64,000 nt of DNA from the NCBI RefSeq assembly GCF_000372805.1, contig NZ_KB889941.1, forward strand, positions 26,764 through 90,763, in the 5' to 3' direction. Positions within the stretch are counted from its first letter, which is position 1, and each line of letters starts with the position of its first letter. A program made the translations under genes and the position numbers. The stretch is from Marinobacter gelidimuriae (GTDB lineage: Bacteria; Pseudomonadota; Gammaproteobacteria; Pseudomonadales; Oleiphilaceae). Below the pieces are notes generated by a model. It had not been told where the DNA came from. It saw nothing but the letters and a program-made list of their open reading frames with translations, and searched no databases. Below, piece after piece: positions 21,313 to 29,727 of this stretch.

Positions 21313-23463
21313 TCAGGCTTTGCTGGCGTCTTCCACTTGCTTGGCCTGAACAGCGGTTATGGCGATGGTGAATACGATGTCCTCCACCAGTGCTCCCCGT
21401 GATAGGTCGTTCACCGGTTTACGCAGGCCCTGCAGCATAGGCCCAATGCTGACCACGTTAGCGCTTCGCTGCACCGCTTTGTATGTGGTGTTGCCGGTAT
21501 TCAGGTCGGGAAATACAAACACAGTTGCGCGGCCGGCTACCTGGCTATTGGGTGCTTTGCTAAGGCCCACGCTTTCAATGGCGGCGGCGTCGTATTGCAG
21601 GGGGCCGTCAATCAGCAGGTCCGGGCGCCTTTCGCGCGCTAGCCGGGTAGCTTCGCGTACCTTATCCACATCCCGACCGCTGCCAGACTCTCCAGTGCTG
21701 TAGCTGATCATCGCCACGCGTGGCTCGATGCCGAATGCTTCGGCTGATTGGGCGCTCTGGATGGCAATGTCTGCCAGCTGCTCCGGGTTGGGGTCCGGAT
21801 TTATGGCGCAGTCTCCGTAAACCACAACCTGCTGCGGTAACAGCATGAAAAATACCGACGACACCACTTTGGCGTTGTCGTGGGTCTTGATCAGCTGCAG
21901 GGCAGGGCGCACGGTGTTGGCGGTGGTGTGGATGGCACCGGACACCAGGCCGTCGGCTTTTTCCAGCGCGACCATCATGGTGCCCAAAACCACATTGTCT
22001 TCGAGCATGCTTTCCGCCACTTCGGCTGAAATGCCTTTGTGTTTCCGCAATTCCACCATGGGCGCCACGTAGCGCTTGCGCACCGCAGACGGCTCGATAA
22101 TTTCCAGATCGGGTGGTAATTCCAGACCCAGGGAAGCCGCTACGGAACGTATCTCGGTGGCGCTGCCGATCAGCGCGCAGCGCGCAAGCTGGCGCTGATG
22201 GCAGATGATGGCTGCCTGTACTGTGCGCGGCTCGTGGCCTTCTGGTAAAACAATGCGCTTGTTGGCAGCACGGGCGCGCTCAGAAAGCTGGTGGCGAAAC
22301 GCCGGTGGCGACATACGGGTCTGGCGCGGCACCTTAAGGTGTTCCTGCAGCCAGTCGGTATCAATACGCGGCGCGATCAGGTTCATGGCGGTGTCGATCC
22401 GCTCCGGATCGTCGATAGGGATAGACCTCGACAGGCCGGCCAGCAGGTGGGCAGTTTCGTAGGTGTTGGTGGTGGTGCTAAGAACCGGCATGCCGGTTTC
22501 CATGGCCCGGCGACACAATTCGATCACCCTCTGGTCTGGTATTAGACCGCCGGTGAGCAGAATACCGGCCATGGGCACGCCATTCAGGGCCGCTACTGCG
22601 GCGGCCACAACGATATCCTCCCGGTCTCCGGGAGTCACCAAAAGGGTGCCGGACTTGAGGATTTCGGTCATATTGCGGATGGTGCGGGCGCAAACAGAAA
22701 CACGGTGCACCCGGCGGGCCTGCATCTGGCCCTCGTGTAGTACGTTTACCTTCAGTTCGCGCGCTATATCTGAAACCCGCGGTGCCAGCAGGCTTGGTTC
22801 CCAAGGTATTTCGGCTAACAACCGATACTGCCCGCTACTAAACACTTTGCATTTGTTGCGGTAATCTTCAGACGGTGTCGCGGTGAGGGTCGTCATGCCG
22901 GGCATGTTGCGTTCTTTTGGCGCACCGATTTTGTTAAGAATGACGCCCAAAACGTCAGCTTCATTCTGCCCCGAAAACAGTCGTGCAGAAAAACCAAGTT
23001 GTTCGTCCAGCTCGACGGGGTCACAGCCTCTAGGTGACGTTAGCAAAATGATTTCAGAACCCAGGTTCCGCGCGACTTCGGCGTTCAGACGGGTAATGTA
23101 GGTGCCATCCTGGCCGGGTTCCAGACCCTCTATAATCACCACGTCGACCGTGCACGCCACTTTCTGGTACTCACCCACCACACGCTCAAGCAACAAGTCA
23201 GATTTGTTGTGATTGAGCGCGTGCTGTGCTTCTTTCAGGGTAATTGGTGTCGGTGGCTGAAGATGGCTGTGCGTGCGCACAAACTCAACGGAAGAGTCTT
23301 TGCCATTATTGTGGGTCGCATCGGCTTGGTGCACCACCTGGCAAAACGGCTTATAAAAACCAACGCTGACACCCACCCGCTCAAGTGCTCGCAACAGGCC
23401 CAGGCACACAGACGTCAGGCCGGAATCTGTGGAGGTTGGTGCAATAAAAAGACTTTTTGCCAT
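21313..23463 (-). CDS. pta: Phosphate acetyltransferase
   Basis: Pta interconverts acetyl-CoA and acetyl phosphate. The 716-residue protein is the long three-domain form. It has an N-terminal P-loop/BioD-like domain (FIAPTSTDSGLTSVCLGLL), a middle DRTGG-type domain and a C-terminal transferase from about residue 390 (VLPEGHEPRTVQAA, DGLVSGAIHTTANTVRPALQ, YDAAAIESVG). It lies 36 bases downstream of ackA on the same strand, so the acetate pathway is one unit. Confidence 0.96.
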   Translation of the reverse strand: MAKSLFIAPTSTDSGLTSVCLGLLRALERVGVSVGFYKPFCQVVHQADATHNNGKDSSVEFVRTHSHLQPPTPITLKEAQHALNHNKSDLLLERVVGEYQKVACTVDVVIIEGLEPGQDGTYITRLNAEVARNLGSEIILLTSPRGCDPVELDEQLGFSARLFSGQNEADVLGVILNKIGAPKERNMPGMTTLTATPSEDYRNKCKVFSSGQYRLLAEIPWEPSLLAPRVSDIARELKVNVLHEGQMQARRVHRVSVCARTIRNMTEILKSGTLLVTPGDREDIVVAAAVAALNGVPMAGILLTGGLIPDQRVIELCRRAMETGMPVLSTTTNTYETAHLLAGLSRSIPIDDPERIDTAMNLIAPRIDTDWLQEHLKVPRQTRMSPPAFRHQLSERARAANKRIVLPEGHEPRTVQAAIICHQRQLARCALIGSATEIRSVAASLGLELPPDLEIIEPSAVRKRYVAPMVELRKHKGISAEVAESMLEDNVVLGTMMVALEKADGLVSGAIHTTANTVRPALQLIKTHDNAKVVSSVFFMLLPQQVVVYGDCAINPDPNPEQLADIAIQSAQSAEAFGIEPRVAMISYSTGESGSGRDVDKVREATRLARERRPDLLIDGPLQYDAAAIESVGLSKAPNSQVAGRATVFVFPDLNTGNTTYKAVQRSANVVSIGPMLQGLRKPVNDLSRGALVEDIVFTIAITAVQAKQVEDASKA

Positions 23464-23499
23464 AGTTAAAAATTCCGCCGCTAGCGTTGTACAAATCGG

Positions 23500-24687
23500 T
23501 TAGTTGAGTTTTGCCAGGCGTGCTGCTTCGCCCGCGATGACCCGTTCTTCGTCGGTAGCAATCACCAGTATTGGGAAGCGCGATTCTTTACAGTCAATTC
23601 GGCCATCACGATTCAGGCCGTTATCATCGTTATTGTGCTCATCAATGGCGAACCCAAGCAGCGCCAGGTGTTTGACGGTCTGCTGGCGTACGCGGGCGCT
23701 GTTTTGGCCAATGCCACCGGTGAACACCAGGGCGTCAAGCCGGTTCAGCGATGCCATCATGGCCGCGACATATTTGGCCAGGCGGAAGCAGAACACATCG
23801 ATGGCCAGTTGCGCTGGCTGGTCGCCCTGATCCGCCAGGTCGCTCAGGGTGCGCATGTCGTTGGTTTGCCCCGACAGCCCCAGAAGACCACTGCTGTGGT
23901 TGAGTTCGTTGTGCAGTTGCTCGGCGTTCACGCCTTTGCTCTGCAAGTAATCAAACAGTCCGGGATCGACATCCCCACTTCGGGTACCCATTACCAGCCC
24001 TTCAAGAGGTGTCAGACCCATGCTGGTATCAACGCTTTTGCCATCGCGTATGGCGGTAATGCTGCAGCCGTTGCCCAGATGCGCAGAAATAATGGAGGTC
24101 TCAGCCGTGGATTGTTCCAGGCGGAGAGCTGCCTGTTGCAGCATGTAAGCGTGGCTGGTGCCGTGGAAACCGTAGCGGCGTATACCCCAGTCACGGTAGT
24201 AGTGCTGTGGCAGTGCGTAATGGAATGCCTGTTCCGGCAGGGTCTGGTGGAAGGCTGTGTCAAACACCGCCACCTGAGGCACCAACGGAAACAGCTCGCG
24301 GGTTGCCATAATGCCTTCAAGGTTAACCGGGTTGTGCAGTGGAGCCAGCGAATTACAGGCCTCTATGGCGGCCAGTACTTCGTCGTCGATCAGTACCGCT
24401 TCGCGAAATGTTTCACCACCATGAACAACCCTGTGGCCAATAGCCGCCGGTTGTTTCGGCATCAGGCCCTTTTTCTGCGCTATATCCACCAGCACGGCCA
24501 GGGCTTCCCGGTGCGTGGTGTTGGGAGGCAGCATGGTGACGTCGCGTTGCTTTCCAATGCGAAAGCGGGCATTGGGAGTGTTCAGTCGTCCTGCCAGCAT
24601 CGAGGCAATCTTTTGTCGATCTTTGTCAAAAAGCGCAATTTTTAGCGATGAACTACCGCAGTTCACCACTAACAATGTGTTTTGCAT
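23500..24687 (-). CDS. ackA: Acetate kinase
   Basis: AckA makes ATP and acetate from acetyl phosphate. The frame extends 19 codons upstream, but MQNTLLVVNCGSSSLK at 24687 is the family start, giving 395 residues. The ASKHA motifs are visible: NCGSSSLK (9-16), GHRVVHGGE, FDTAFHQTLPE, RYGFHGTSH, SAHLGNGCSI and FTGGIGQN. A broken GGDEF/EAL gene lies just upstream on the same strand. Confidence 0.96.
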   Translation of the reverse strand: MQNTLLVVNCGSSSLKIALFDKDRQKIASMLAGRLNTPNARFRIGKQRDVTMLPPNTTHREALAVLVDIAQKKGLMPKQPAAIGHRVVHGGETFREAVLIDDEVLAAIEACNSLAPLHNPVNLEGIMATRELFPLVPQVAVFDTAFHQTLPEQAFHYALPQHYYRDWGIRRYGFHGTSHAYMLQQAALRLEQSTAETSIISAHLGNGCSITAIRDGKSVDTSMGLTPLEGLVMGTRSGDVDPGLFDYLQSKGVNAEQLHNELNHSSGLLGLSGQTNDMRTLSDLADQGDQPAQLAIDVFCFRLAKYVAAMMASLNRLDALVFTGGIGQNSARVRQQTVKHLALLGFAIDEHNNDDNGLNRDGRIDCKESRFPILVIATDEERVIAGEAARLAKLN

Positions 24688-24716
24688 AATTCTGGATTTC
24701 CGGTTTGTCAGATTCT

Positions 24717-26130
24717 TTAATGGCCTGTGTACGAATCCAGCCACTGACTGAATTCAATAGCGGGTAGTGGTCGGCTGTAAAGGTAGCCTTGGGCGCAATC
24801 GCAACCTGCCTTTTGAAGAAATTGGACCTGTTCTTCCTCTTCAACGCCTTCTGCGATCAGTCTGAGCCCCATGCTGTGCGCCATATTGATGATTACGCTG
24901 ACAAGCGCTGCGTCATCCGGGTCTTTGAGAACGTCTTGTACAAACGATTTATCAATCTTGAGTGTATCAAACGGGTAGCTTTTCAAGTAACTGAGGGCGG
25001 AATAGCCGGTGCCAAAATCGTCTACCGACAGGCGCACGCCGTGCTCGTCAAGCTCCCGTAAAATCTGGGCGGTCTCAATCGAGTTGTCCAGAATGAGGCG
25101 CTCGGTAATTTCCAGGTCCAGAAACTCGGCAGCCAGGCCGGTGGTAGACAATGCGTCCATCACCGAAATTCCAACATCGCGACCCAGTTGGTTTTTCCAG
25201 GTCATGGCAGCTTGGCAGGCCTGTAGAATTACCCATTCACCAATAGCCGTTATAAGCCCGGTCTCCTCGGCCAGCGGAATGAAGCGGTCGGGCATGACCT
25301 GGCCAATTTCCGGATTGTTCCAGCGCAGTAAAGCCTCTGCCGCCAGCAGGTTGCCGTTAGCGGTGTTTACAATGGGTTGGTAAACTAACTCGAATTCTTC
25401 TTGCTGCAGAGCGCGCCGCTGTTGTCAGAATCTGCTGGGAACGCCGCAATACCGATGCTGGTGGTGACGTACACCTCGTGACTGTTTAATTGGTAGGGCA
25501 TTGAAAAAGTTTCGAGTATGCGTTCGGCTACTTGAGACGACGCCTCGGCGCTTTGCAGCCCCGGCAGAATCACCAGAAATTCATCGCCGCCCAGGCGAGC
25601 GACTGTGCTGGTGCCGCGCAGGCAGCTGGAAATGCGCCTGGCGGCTTCGACTGGGTGGCGAGAATAATGCCCACCCGTCTGTTCATGTCCTGATTCACCC
25701 GCGCAAGGTCAGCGGTAATGGTAAGTCGCCCCAGCTTGAACTCGCCGCCCTCACCATGAACTAGCTCAAAGCTGTGAACGATGGTGGCAACGTCGCGGGG
25801 AATTTCACCAATCACCAATTCAGAGCTGGGCTCAATCGCAAGCCGTAAGTGCACAATATCCGGGAGGCTGAGAATTCCTTCCAGCTGGATTTGCAAAAGC
25901 TTCTGATCCAGTGCCCACAGGCTTCGCGCCAGCTCGGAGCTGTCGCTGGATTCGACGGCCTGCATGCGTGCTGTAATTTGCGTAAGCTCTTTGCGGTAGT
26001 CTGAGTAAAGTTGAATGGCAGAAGAGATGAATGTAAATACCAGGCTGAATATCAAGACCCAGGCCAGTAAACGCAAAGACAGCAGCGAGCGCTGACGAAG
26101 CAGGTTCAGGCGCCTAAAAAATGTTGTCAT
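24717..26130 (-). pseudogene. Broken membrane-anchored GGDEF-EAL gene with two internal deletions
   Basis: Three frames hold one former c-di-GMP protein. From 26130, about 155 codons encode a start, one membrane helix (LLAWVLIFSLVFTFISSAI) and a periplasmic sensor region, ending at NRRVGIILATQ. The frame then changes to VEAARRISSCLRG and ARLGGDEFLVILPGL, the later part of a GGDEF domain, so the second membrane helix, linker and early GGDEF are gone. After FPADSDNSG the frame changes again, directly to the EAL-domain start LQQEEFELVYQP, so the GGDEF end is gone. The EAL part (to 24717) keeps ITERLILD, DDFGTGYSALSYL, IDKSFV and AEGVE; its downstream open part starts at 25295. Catalysis from this locus is unlikely. 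Both junctions are out of frame. Confidence 0.85.
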
Positions 26131-26292
26131 ATCAAGGATCAGTTGCCCGCAAGTGGTCAGAATCTAGCGAAAGGTCATAATGGACTATAGCAGCCAAAGT
26201 TTCGCGTTGTCTTGTATTGGTCGGGGTTAAAAGGAAGAAAAATGAAAGTTGGAATATATGCAACGGCTTATTTTTTTAAGCCGCTATAGGGC

Positions 26293-26306
26293 TTGATGTA
26301 GATCAA
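26293..26306 (+). promoter_or_regulatory. Anr/FNR box upstream of the CcoM-like gene
   Basis: TTGATGTAGATCAA is a perfect match to the FNR/Anr consensus TTGAT-N4-ATCAA. Its centre (26299.5) lies about 41 bases before a plausible start site near 26341, with TAACCT (26329-26334) at the -10 position. That is the layout of a class II FNR-activated promoter, so oxygen-limited induction is expected. Confidence 0.85.
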
Positions 26307-26372
26307 CACGGGGGTATGCGGCAAGTCGTAACCTGAATTCAGATCGAAACACGAGAATTTAGGAGATTTGCC

Positions 26373-26528
26373 ATGTATCTGGACACTGTTGTTATCGCTG
26401 GAATCGTAACTGTGCTGCTGATGGTGGCATTCTTTGTAGGGTTTGGGGTCTTTATTATGCGCGATCAAAAAGCCCATGGTCCTGACGTTATCAAAGTCGA
26501 GGGGAAGAAGGCCGACAAGCCAGTTTGA
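26373..26528 (+). CDS. Small single-helix membrane protein, CcoM-like
   Basis: This 51-codon gene has a good ribosome binding site (AGGAG, 8-11 bases before ATG), an Anr/FNR box 67-80 bases upstream and its own terminator. The product has one membrane helix (about 6-28) in the pattern DTVVIAGIVTVLLMVAFFVG, then a short charged cytoplasmic tail ending KKADKPV. The pattern resembles CcoM, the small extra subunit of cbb3-type cytochrome oxidase described in Pseudomonas stutzeri. The resemblance is from memory and the family is too short for certainty. Anr control would fit a cbb3 partner. Confidence 0.7.
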   Translation: MYLDTVVIAGIVTVLLMVAFFVGFGVFIMRDQKAHGPDVIKVEGKKADKPV

Positions 26529-26571
26529 TTAAGGTCACGAGACCTGACAAGAGAAAATTAAGACGAGTTGT

Positions 26572-26616
26572 ATAAAAAATCTCCGGAAACTTAGGCAGTT
26601 TGCGGAGATTTTTTAT
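26572..26616 (+). terminator. Rho-independent terminator after the CcoM-like gene
   Basis: AAAAAATCTCCG (about 26574-26585) pairs with CGGAGATTTTTT (26603-26614) around a 17-base loop and ends in a T run. Confidence 0.88.
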
Positions 26617-26649
26617 ATTCCAGAACAAGGCAAAATAGGAAGAGCGAAT

Positions 26650-26725
26650 TGGCGTCCCCTAGGGGGTTCGAACCCCTGTTGCCGCCGTGAAAGGGCGAAG
26701 TCCTGGGCCACTAGACGAAGGGGAC
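26650..26725 (-). tRNA. tRNA-Glu (anticodon TTC)
   Basis: The minus strand gives a 76-base tRNA starting GTCCCCTTCGTCTAGTGG. The anticodon loop is CTTTCAC (anticodon TTC), the T loop is TTCGAAC, the acceptor is GTCCCCT/AGGGGAC and the CCA is encoded. The anticodon stem carries one T-G pair. Confidence 0.95.
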
Positions 26726-26812
26726 GCAACATATGCAACTACTTGCCTCATTGAGGTGGCGCATATAGTATGAGGCGACCTTGCCCGTGTCAACACTTTC
26801 TGCCGCTATTAT

Positions 26813-27718
26813 TCAGTTTGCGATCGCATCCTTTAGTGCAGGCTCCAGATCCGTAAAACGGAATTCGAAACCCTCAGCCTGAAGTCTGGCGGGAATTGCG
26901 CGCTGGCCGGTCAGCAGCAGTCCGGACATTTCGCCGAGCGCCAGCTTTAAGGCCACGGCGGGTGCCGGCAGAATCGTGGGGCGATGGAGCACACTACCCA
27001 AGGTTTTTGTAAATGTTGCATTGGTCACCGGAGATGGGCTGACAACGTTGTATGCGCTCGATGCGGTCTCGGTATTCAGCATCCACAGCAAAGCCCCTAC
27101 AACATCCTGCCGGTGTACCCAAGGCATATACTGCTCACCACTGCCAAGCTTGCCACCCACACCGAGTTTGAACGGCAGAATCATGCGTTGTAAAAAGCCG
27201 CCGTTGGGGCCCACCACGATTCCGGTTCGCGACAGGCAAACGCGCACATCCATGTCAGTGAGTTCCATGGCGGCCTGTTCCCAGTCACTGCAAAGGCGAT
27301 GGGTGAATTCGCTGTGTGGAAGTGTTGCTTCGGTTACCTCAAGGCCACCCTGGGCGCCGTAAAAACCAACAGCGGACCCAGACACCATAACCTGCGGCGG
27401 CTGCAGCCAGGTTTTTACCACCTCTACCAGTTGTTGCGTAAGTTCGATACGGCTGTCGCGAATTGCTTGTTTGCGCGTCTCGCTCCAGCGCTTATCAGCA
27501 ATGCCTTCGCCTGCCAGGTTGATAATGGCGTCAAAGCCTTTATGGCCCTGCAGTTTGGCCAAATCCGGCAGCACTTCAACTCGACCGCATACAGCGCGCA
27601 CATCAGCTGCGCTCTGGCGGCTTAAAACCGTAATCTGGTCTCCGTTTGCCAGTAATTCGCGGCATAGAATCCGCCCGATAAAACCGGTGCCACCGGTCAG
27701 CAATATGTGTCTGCTCAT
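26813..27718 (-). CDS. TIGR01777 family NAD-dependent epimerase-like protein (YfcH type)
   Basis: The 301-residue protein is a Rossmann-fold member of the extended SDR superfamily. The N-terminal nucleotide motif is LLTGGTGFIGRILCREL (6-22), NLAGEGIADKRWSE follows, and the TIGR01777 signature SGSAVGFYG is near residue 115. The C-terminal DUF1731-like end includes SGLLLTGQRAIPARLQAEGFEFRF. Substrate is unknown for the family; cell-division links have been proposed only for relatives. The gene stands alone between tRNA-Glu and a divergent DUF924 gene. Confidence 0.9.
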   Translation of the reverse strand: MSRHILLTGGTGFIGRILCRELLANGDQITVLSRQSAADVRAVCGRVEVLPDLAKLQGHKGFDAIINLAGEGIADKRWSETRKQAIRDSRIELTQQLVEVVKTWLQPPQVMVSGSAVGFYGAQGGLEVTEATLPHSEFTHRLCSDWEQAAMELTDMDVRVCLSRTGIVVGPNGGFLQRMILPFKLGVGGKLGSGEQYMPWVHRQDVVGALLWMLNTETASSAYNVVSPSPVTNATFTKTLGSVLHRPTILPAPAVALKLALGEMSGLLLTGQRAIPARLQAEGFEFRFTDLEPALKDAIAN

Positions 27719-27839
27719 GGTGTTTTCATTCCTTGCGTCGAAGACCCCCTAGTGTTGAAGGGTGTCTGTTGCCCTGTTTCCCACGTACACTGGCGTAAAG
27801 ACAGGTAATATGGCCGCAACCTTAACAGGGTAATAGTGA

Positions 27840-28442
27840 ATGTTCGATTGGAAAGACATTCTGGATTTCTGGTTTGGTGAGTTAGACAAAAATGGGCTGC
27901 CTGACTCGGCTCATCGCAACCGCTGGTTTCTGAGTAACCGAAAGTTCGATCAGGAAGTCCGTAGGCGTTTTTTGTCGCTGGTCTTATTTGCCTCGGAGCA
28001 GGGTCTTGACCACTGGCAGAAAAAGGCTGGCGGCGTACTCGCTGAAATTCTGCTGCTTGACCAGTTTTCGCGCAATATTTTTCGCGGTGGTGCTTTGGCA
28101 TTTGAGCAGGACATTCTGGCTCGAAAGTTGTGTAAGCAGGGTATGAATAAAGGTTTTGACGTGTCGTTACCGGCCATTCAGCGGGGATTTTTTTATATGC
28201 CCTTGCAGCACTCCGAACGCCAAGAAGATCAGTCACTTGCGATAGAGTGTTATGAACAGCTGTCAGCATCTACCAGCGGCTTGTTAAAGGAGTTTATAGG
28301 CAGCTTTTTGCAATCAGCCCTTGAACACCAGGCAATAATCACGCGCTTCCGTCGTTTTCCGCATCGCAATAAAGCATTGGGGCGAACCAACACAAAAGAA
28401 GAGAGCGACTATTTGTTCAATGGAAAACGTTTCGGCCAGTAA
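27840..28442 (+). CDS. DUF924 family protein
   Basis: The 200-residue product begins WKDILDFWFGELDKNG and contains ILLLDQFSRNIFRGG and YMPLQHSERQEDQ, the hallmark blocks of DUF924, a helical TPR-like family of unknown function. Length is normal and no membrane segment is visible. The gene is monocistronic: upstream is the divergent epimerase gene, and downstream is a broken GGDEF/EAL gene. Confidence 0.88.
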   Translation: MFDWKDILDFWFGELDKNGLPDSAHRNRWFLSNRKFDQEVRRRFLSLVLFASEQGLDHWQKKAGGVLAEILLLDQFSRNIFRGGALAFEQDILARKLCKQGMNKGFDVSLPAIQRGFFYMPLQHSERQEDQSLAIECYEQLSASTSGLLKEFIGSFLQSALEHQAIITRFRRFPHRNKALGRTNTKEESDYLFNGKRFGQ

Positions 28443-28520
28443 GTTTATAACGTTGGTATTACCGGTTCTGTAAGTAACGGACTTTCCTCAATAGGGACGC
28501 TATGCATCAAGCAATCACCA

Positions 28521-29231
28521 CTGCGCAATTTGTTAGCCAACGATGATGAGTCACCCGCTTGGCGGCAGACGAATTTGTTGTTATGCGGCCGGCCCTGAAA
28601 ACCGAGGCCGAAGTGAAGATGCTTGTCAGTCGAATGTTGACTCGCCTTGCGGAAGCCTATGACATAGAAGGCCAGCGCTTGAGTATCAGCGCCAGTATTG
28701 GCATTGCGTCAGACGACGGTTCAGTCGAACAACCAAAAGAACTCTTGGACAATGCCGCCCTGGCAGTGCGCGAAGCCAAACGCCAGGGCGGCAATACCTT
28801 TTGCTGGAACCATGGTGCAGCCTCTACCGCCGGAATTGCTGGAGCTGGAAGTGACGGAGGGCGTGCTGCTTTCTGGCATCGATAAGGCCATCTCCATGCT
28901 CAAGAGTCTTCGTGACCTGGGAGTTCAGGTGGCTATTGATGATTTTGGTACCGGTTTTTCCAGCTTGAGCTATTTGCGCCAGCTACCCATTACCAAGGTA
29001 AAGCTGGACCGCAGTTTCATCATCGATGTCACAACCGATCGGGGCAGTGCCGCGATTGTACAAGGGGTGATTACCATGGCGCACCATCTTGGCCTGTTGG
29101 TAGTGGCCGAGGGCATAGAAACGGTTGAGCAGCAAAACTACCTGACGGCCAGTGATTGCGATTTGCTGCAGGGGTTTTTGTATTCCAGACCCGTGCCGTT
29201 GGGCCAGTTTGCTCTGGGGCTGGAATACTGA
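28521..29231 (+). pseudogene. GGDEF-EAL gene remnant with lost 5' end and internal deletion
   Basis: About 28521-28549 encodes LRNLLANDD, then the frame shifts to VTRLAADEFVVM, a GGDEF active-loop region with AADEF in place of GGDEF. The second GGDEF half runs to EAKRQGGNTF (about 28805). Near 28812 the frame jumps to LPPELLELEVTEGVLL, the middle of an EAL domain: the EAL motif itself and the first 70 or so residues are missing. IDDFGTGFSSLSYL, LDRSFI and VAEGIETVEQ remain, with a natural stop. No start or N-terminal sensor is present. A functional enzyme is very unlikely. Confidence 0.85.
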
Positions 29232-29246
29232 TTCGCTAAAATTACC

Positions 29247-29531
29247 TTACTGGTCGGGGGTGGCTGCCGTCTGGTTTAGCAGCTCGGGTTTTTTCAGCGC
29301 CCGCGCCAGCAGCTCCCGTTCTTGCGCCAGTACCAGCGCACATTGCTCAGCCATCTGCTCGCCGATGCCTTCTACCCTGCGCTCCAGAAATACCCGCAAT
29401 TCGTCAGAAAACTCCAGCATTTTATCGCGTTCATCTGCTTCTTTTTTAGAAGTGAACAGCAGATTGTTGGGATCAGCCATTGCTTTCTCCTTGCCATCAC
29501 GGTCGCTGAAGTAAAGCGTTTGTACGCCCAT
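29247..29531 (-). CDS. yebG: YebG-like DNA damage-inducible protein
   Basis: YebG proteins are small SOS-regulated proteins of unclear function in gammaproteobacteria. The 94-residue product begins with VQTLYFSDRDGKEKAMADPNN-type sequence and then KKEADERDKMLEFSDELRVFLE, matching the family pattern. A helical C-terminus rich in Glu and Leu follows. A near-consensus LexA site lies about 100 bases upstream, between this gene and the divergent Mre11-like gene, supporting both identification and SOS control. Confidence 0.88.
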   Translation of the reverse strand: MGVQTLYFSDRDGKEKAMADPNNLLFTSKKEADERDKMLEFSDELRVFLERRVEGIGEQMAEQCALVLAQERELLARALKKPELLNQTAATPDQ

Positions 29532-29631
29532 ATACGTCTCCTTGCCGGGTGTTTAAACCGGTATCGACTGTTTTAAAATGAAAAAAACCTGACCAAGGCG
29601 AATGCAGCGATCAGTAAGTGTAGCAGCTTAG

Positions 29632-29651
29632 CACTGTTTATATATACAGTT
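29632..29651. promoter_or_regulatory. LexA (SOS) box between yebG and the Mre11/Rad50-like pair
   Basis: The core CTGT-TTATATAT-ACAG (29634-29649) matches the E. coli consensus CTGT-N8-ACAG with its preferred AT-rich spacer at nearly every position. It is about 77 bases upstream of the Mre11-like start and about 100 upstream of yebG, so it could control either or both. Confidence 0.88.
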
Positions 29652-29727
29652 CTAGTGGCACAGGCTGCGCCAGACGGTATATTGGTGTTAATGTTTCGCC
29701 TTTAATGTCACCAATCAGGCCATCACT

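Noticed and set aside
26264..26283. Hairpin CGGCTTA/TAAGCCG with a T-rich loop
   Set aside because: No T run after the stem and no gene ending there that needs a terminator.
26242..26289. 15-codon reading frame (MKVGIYATAYFFKPL) with a good ribosome site
   Set aside because: Too short, no known relative, and it ends at the Anr box region; likely chance.
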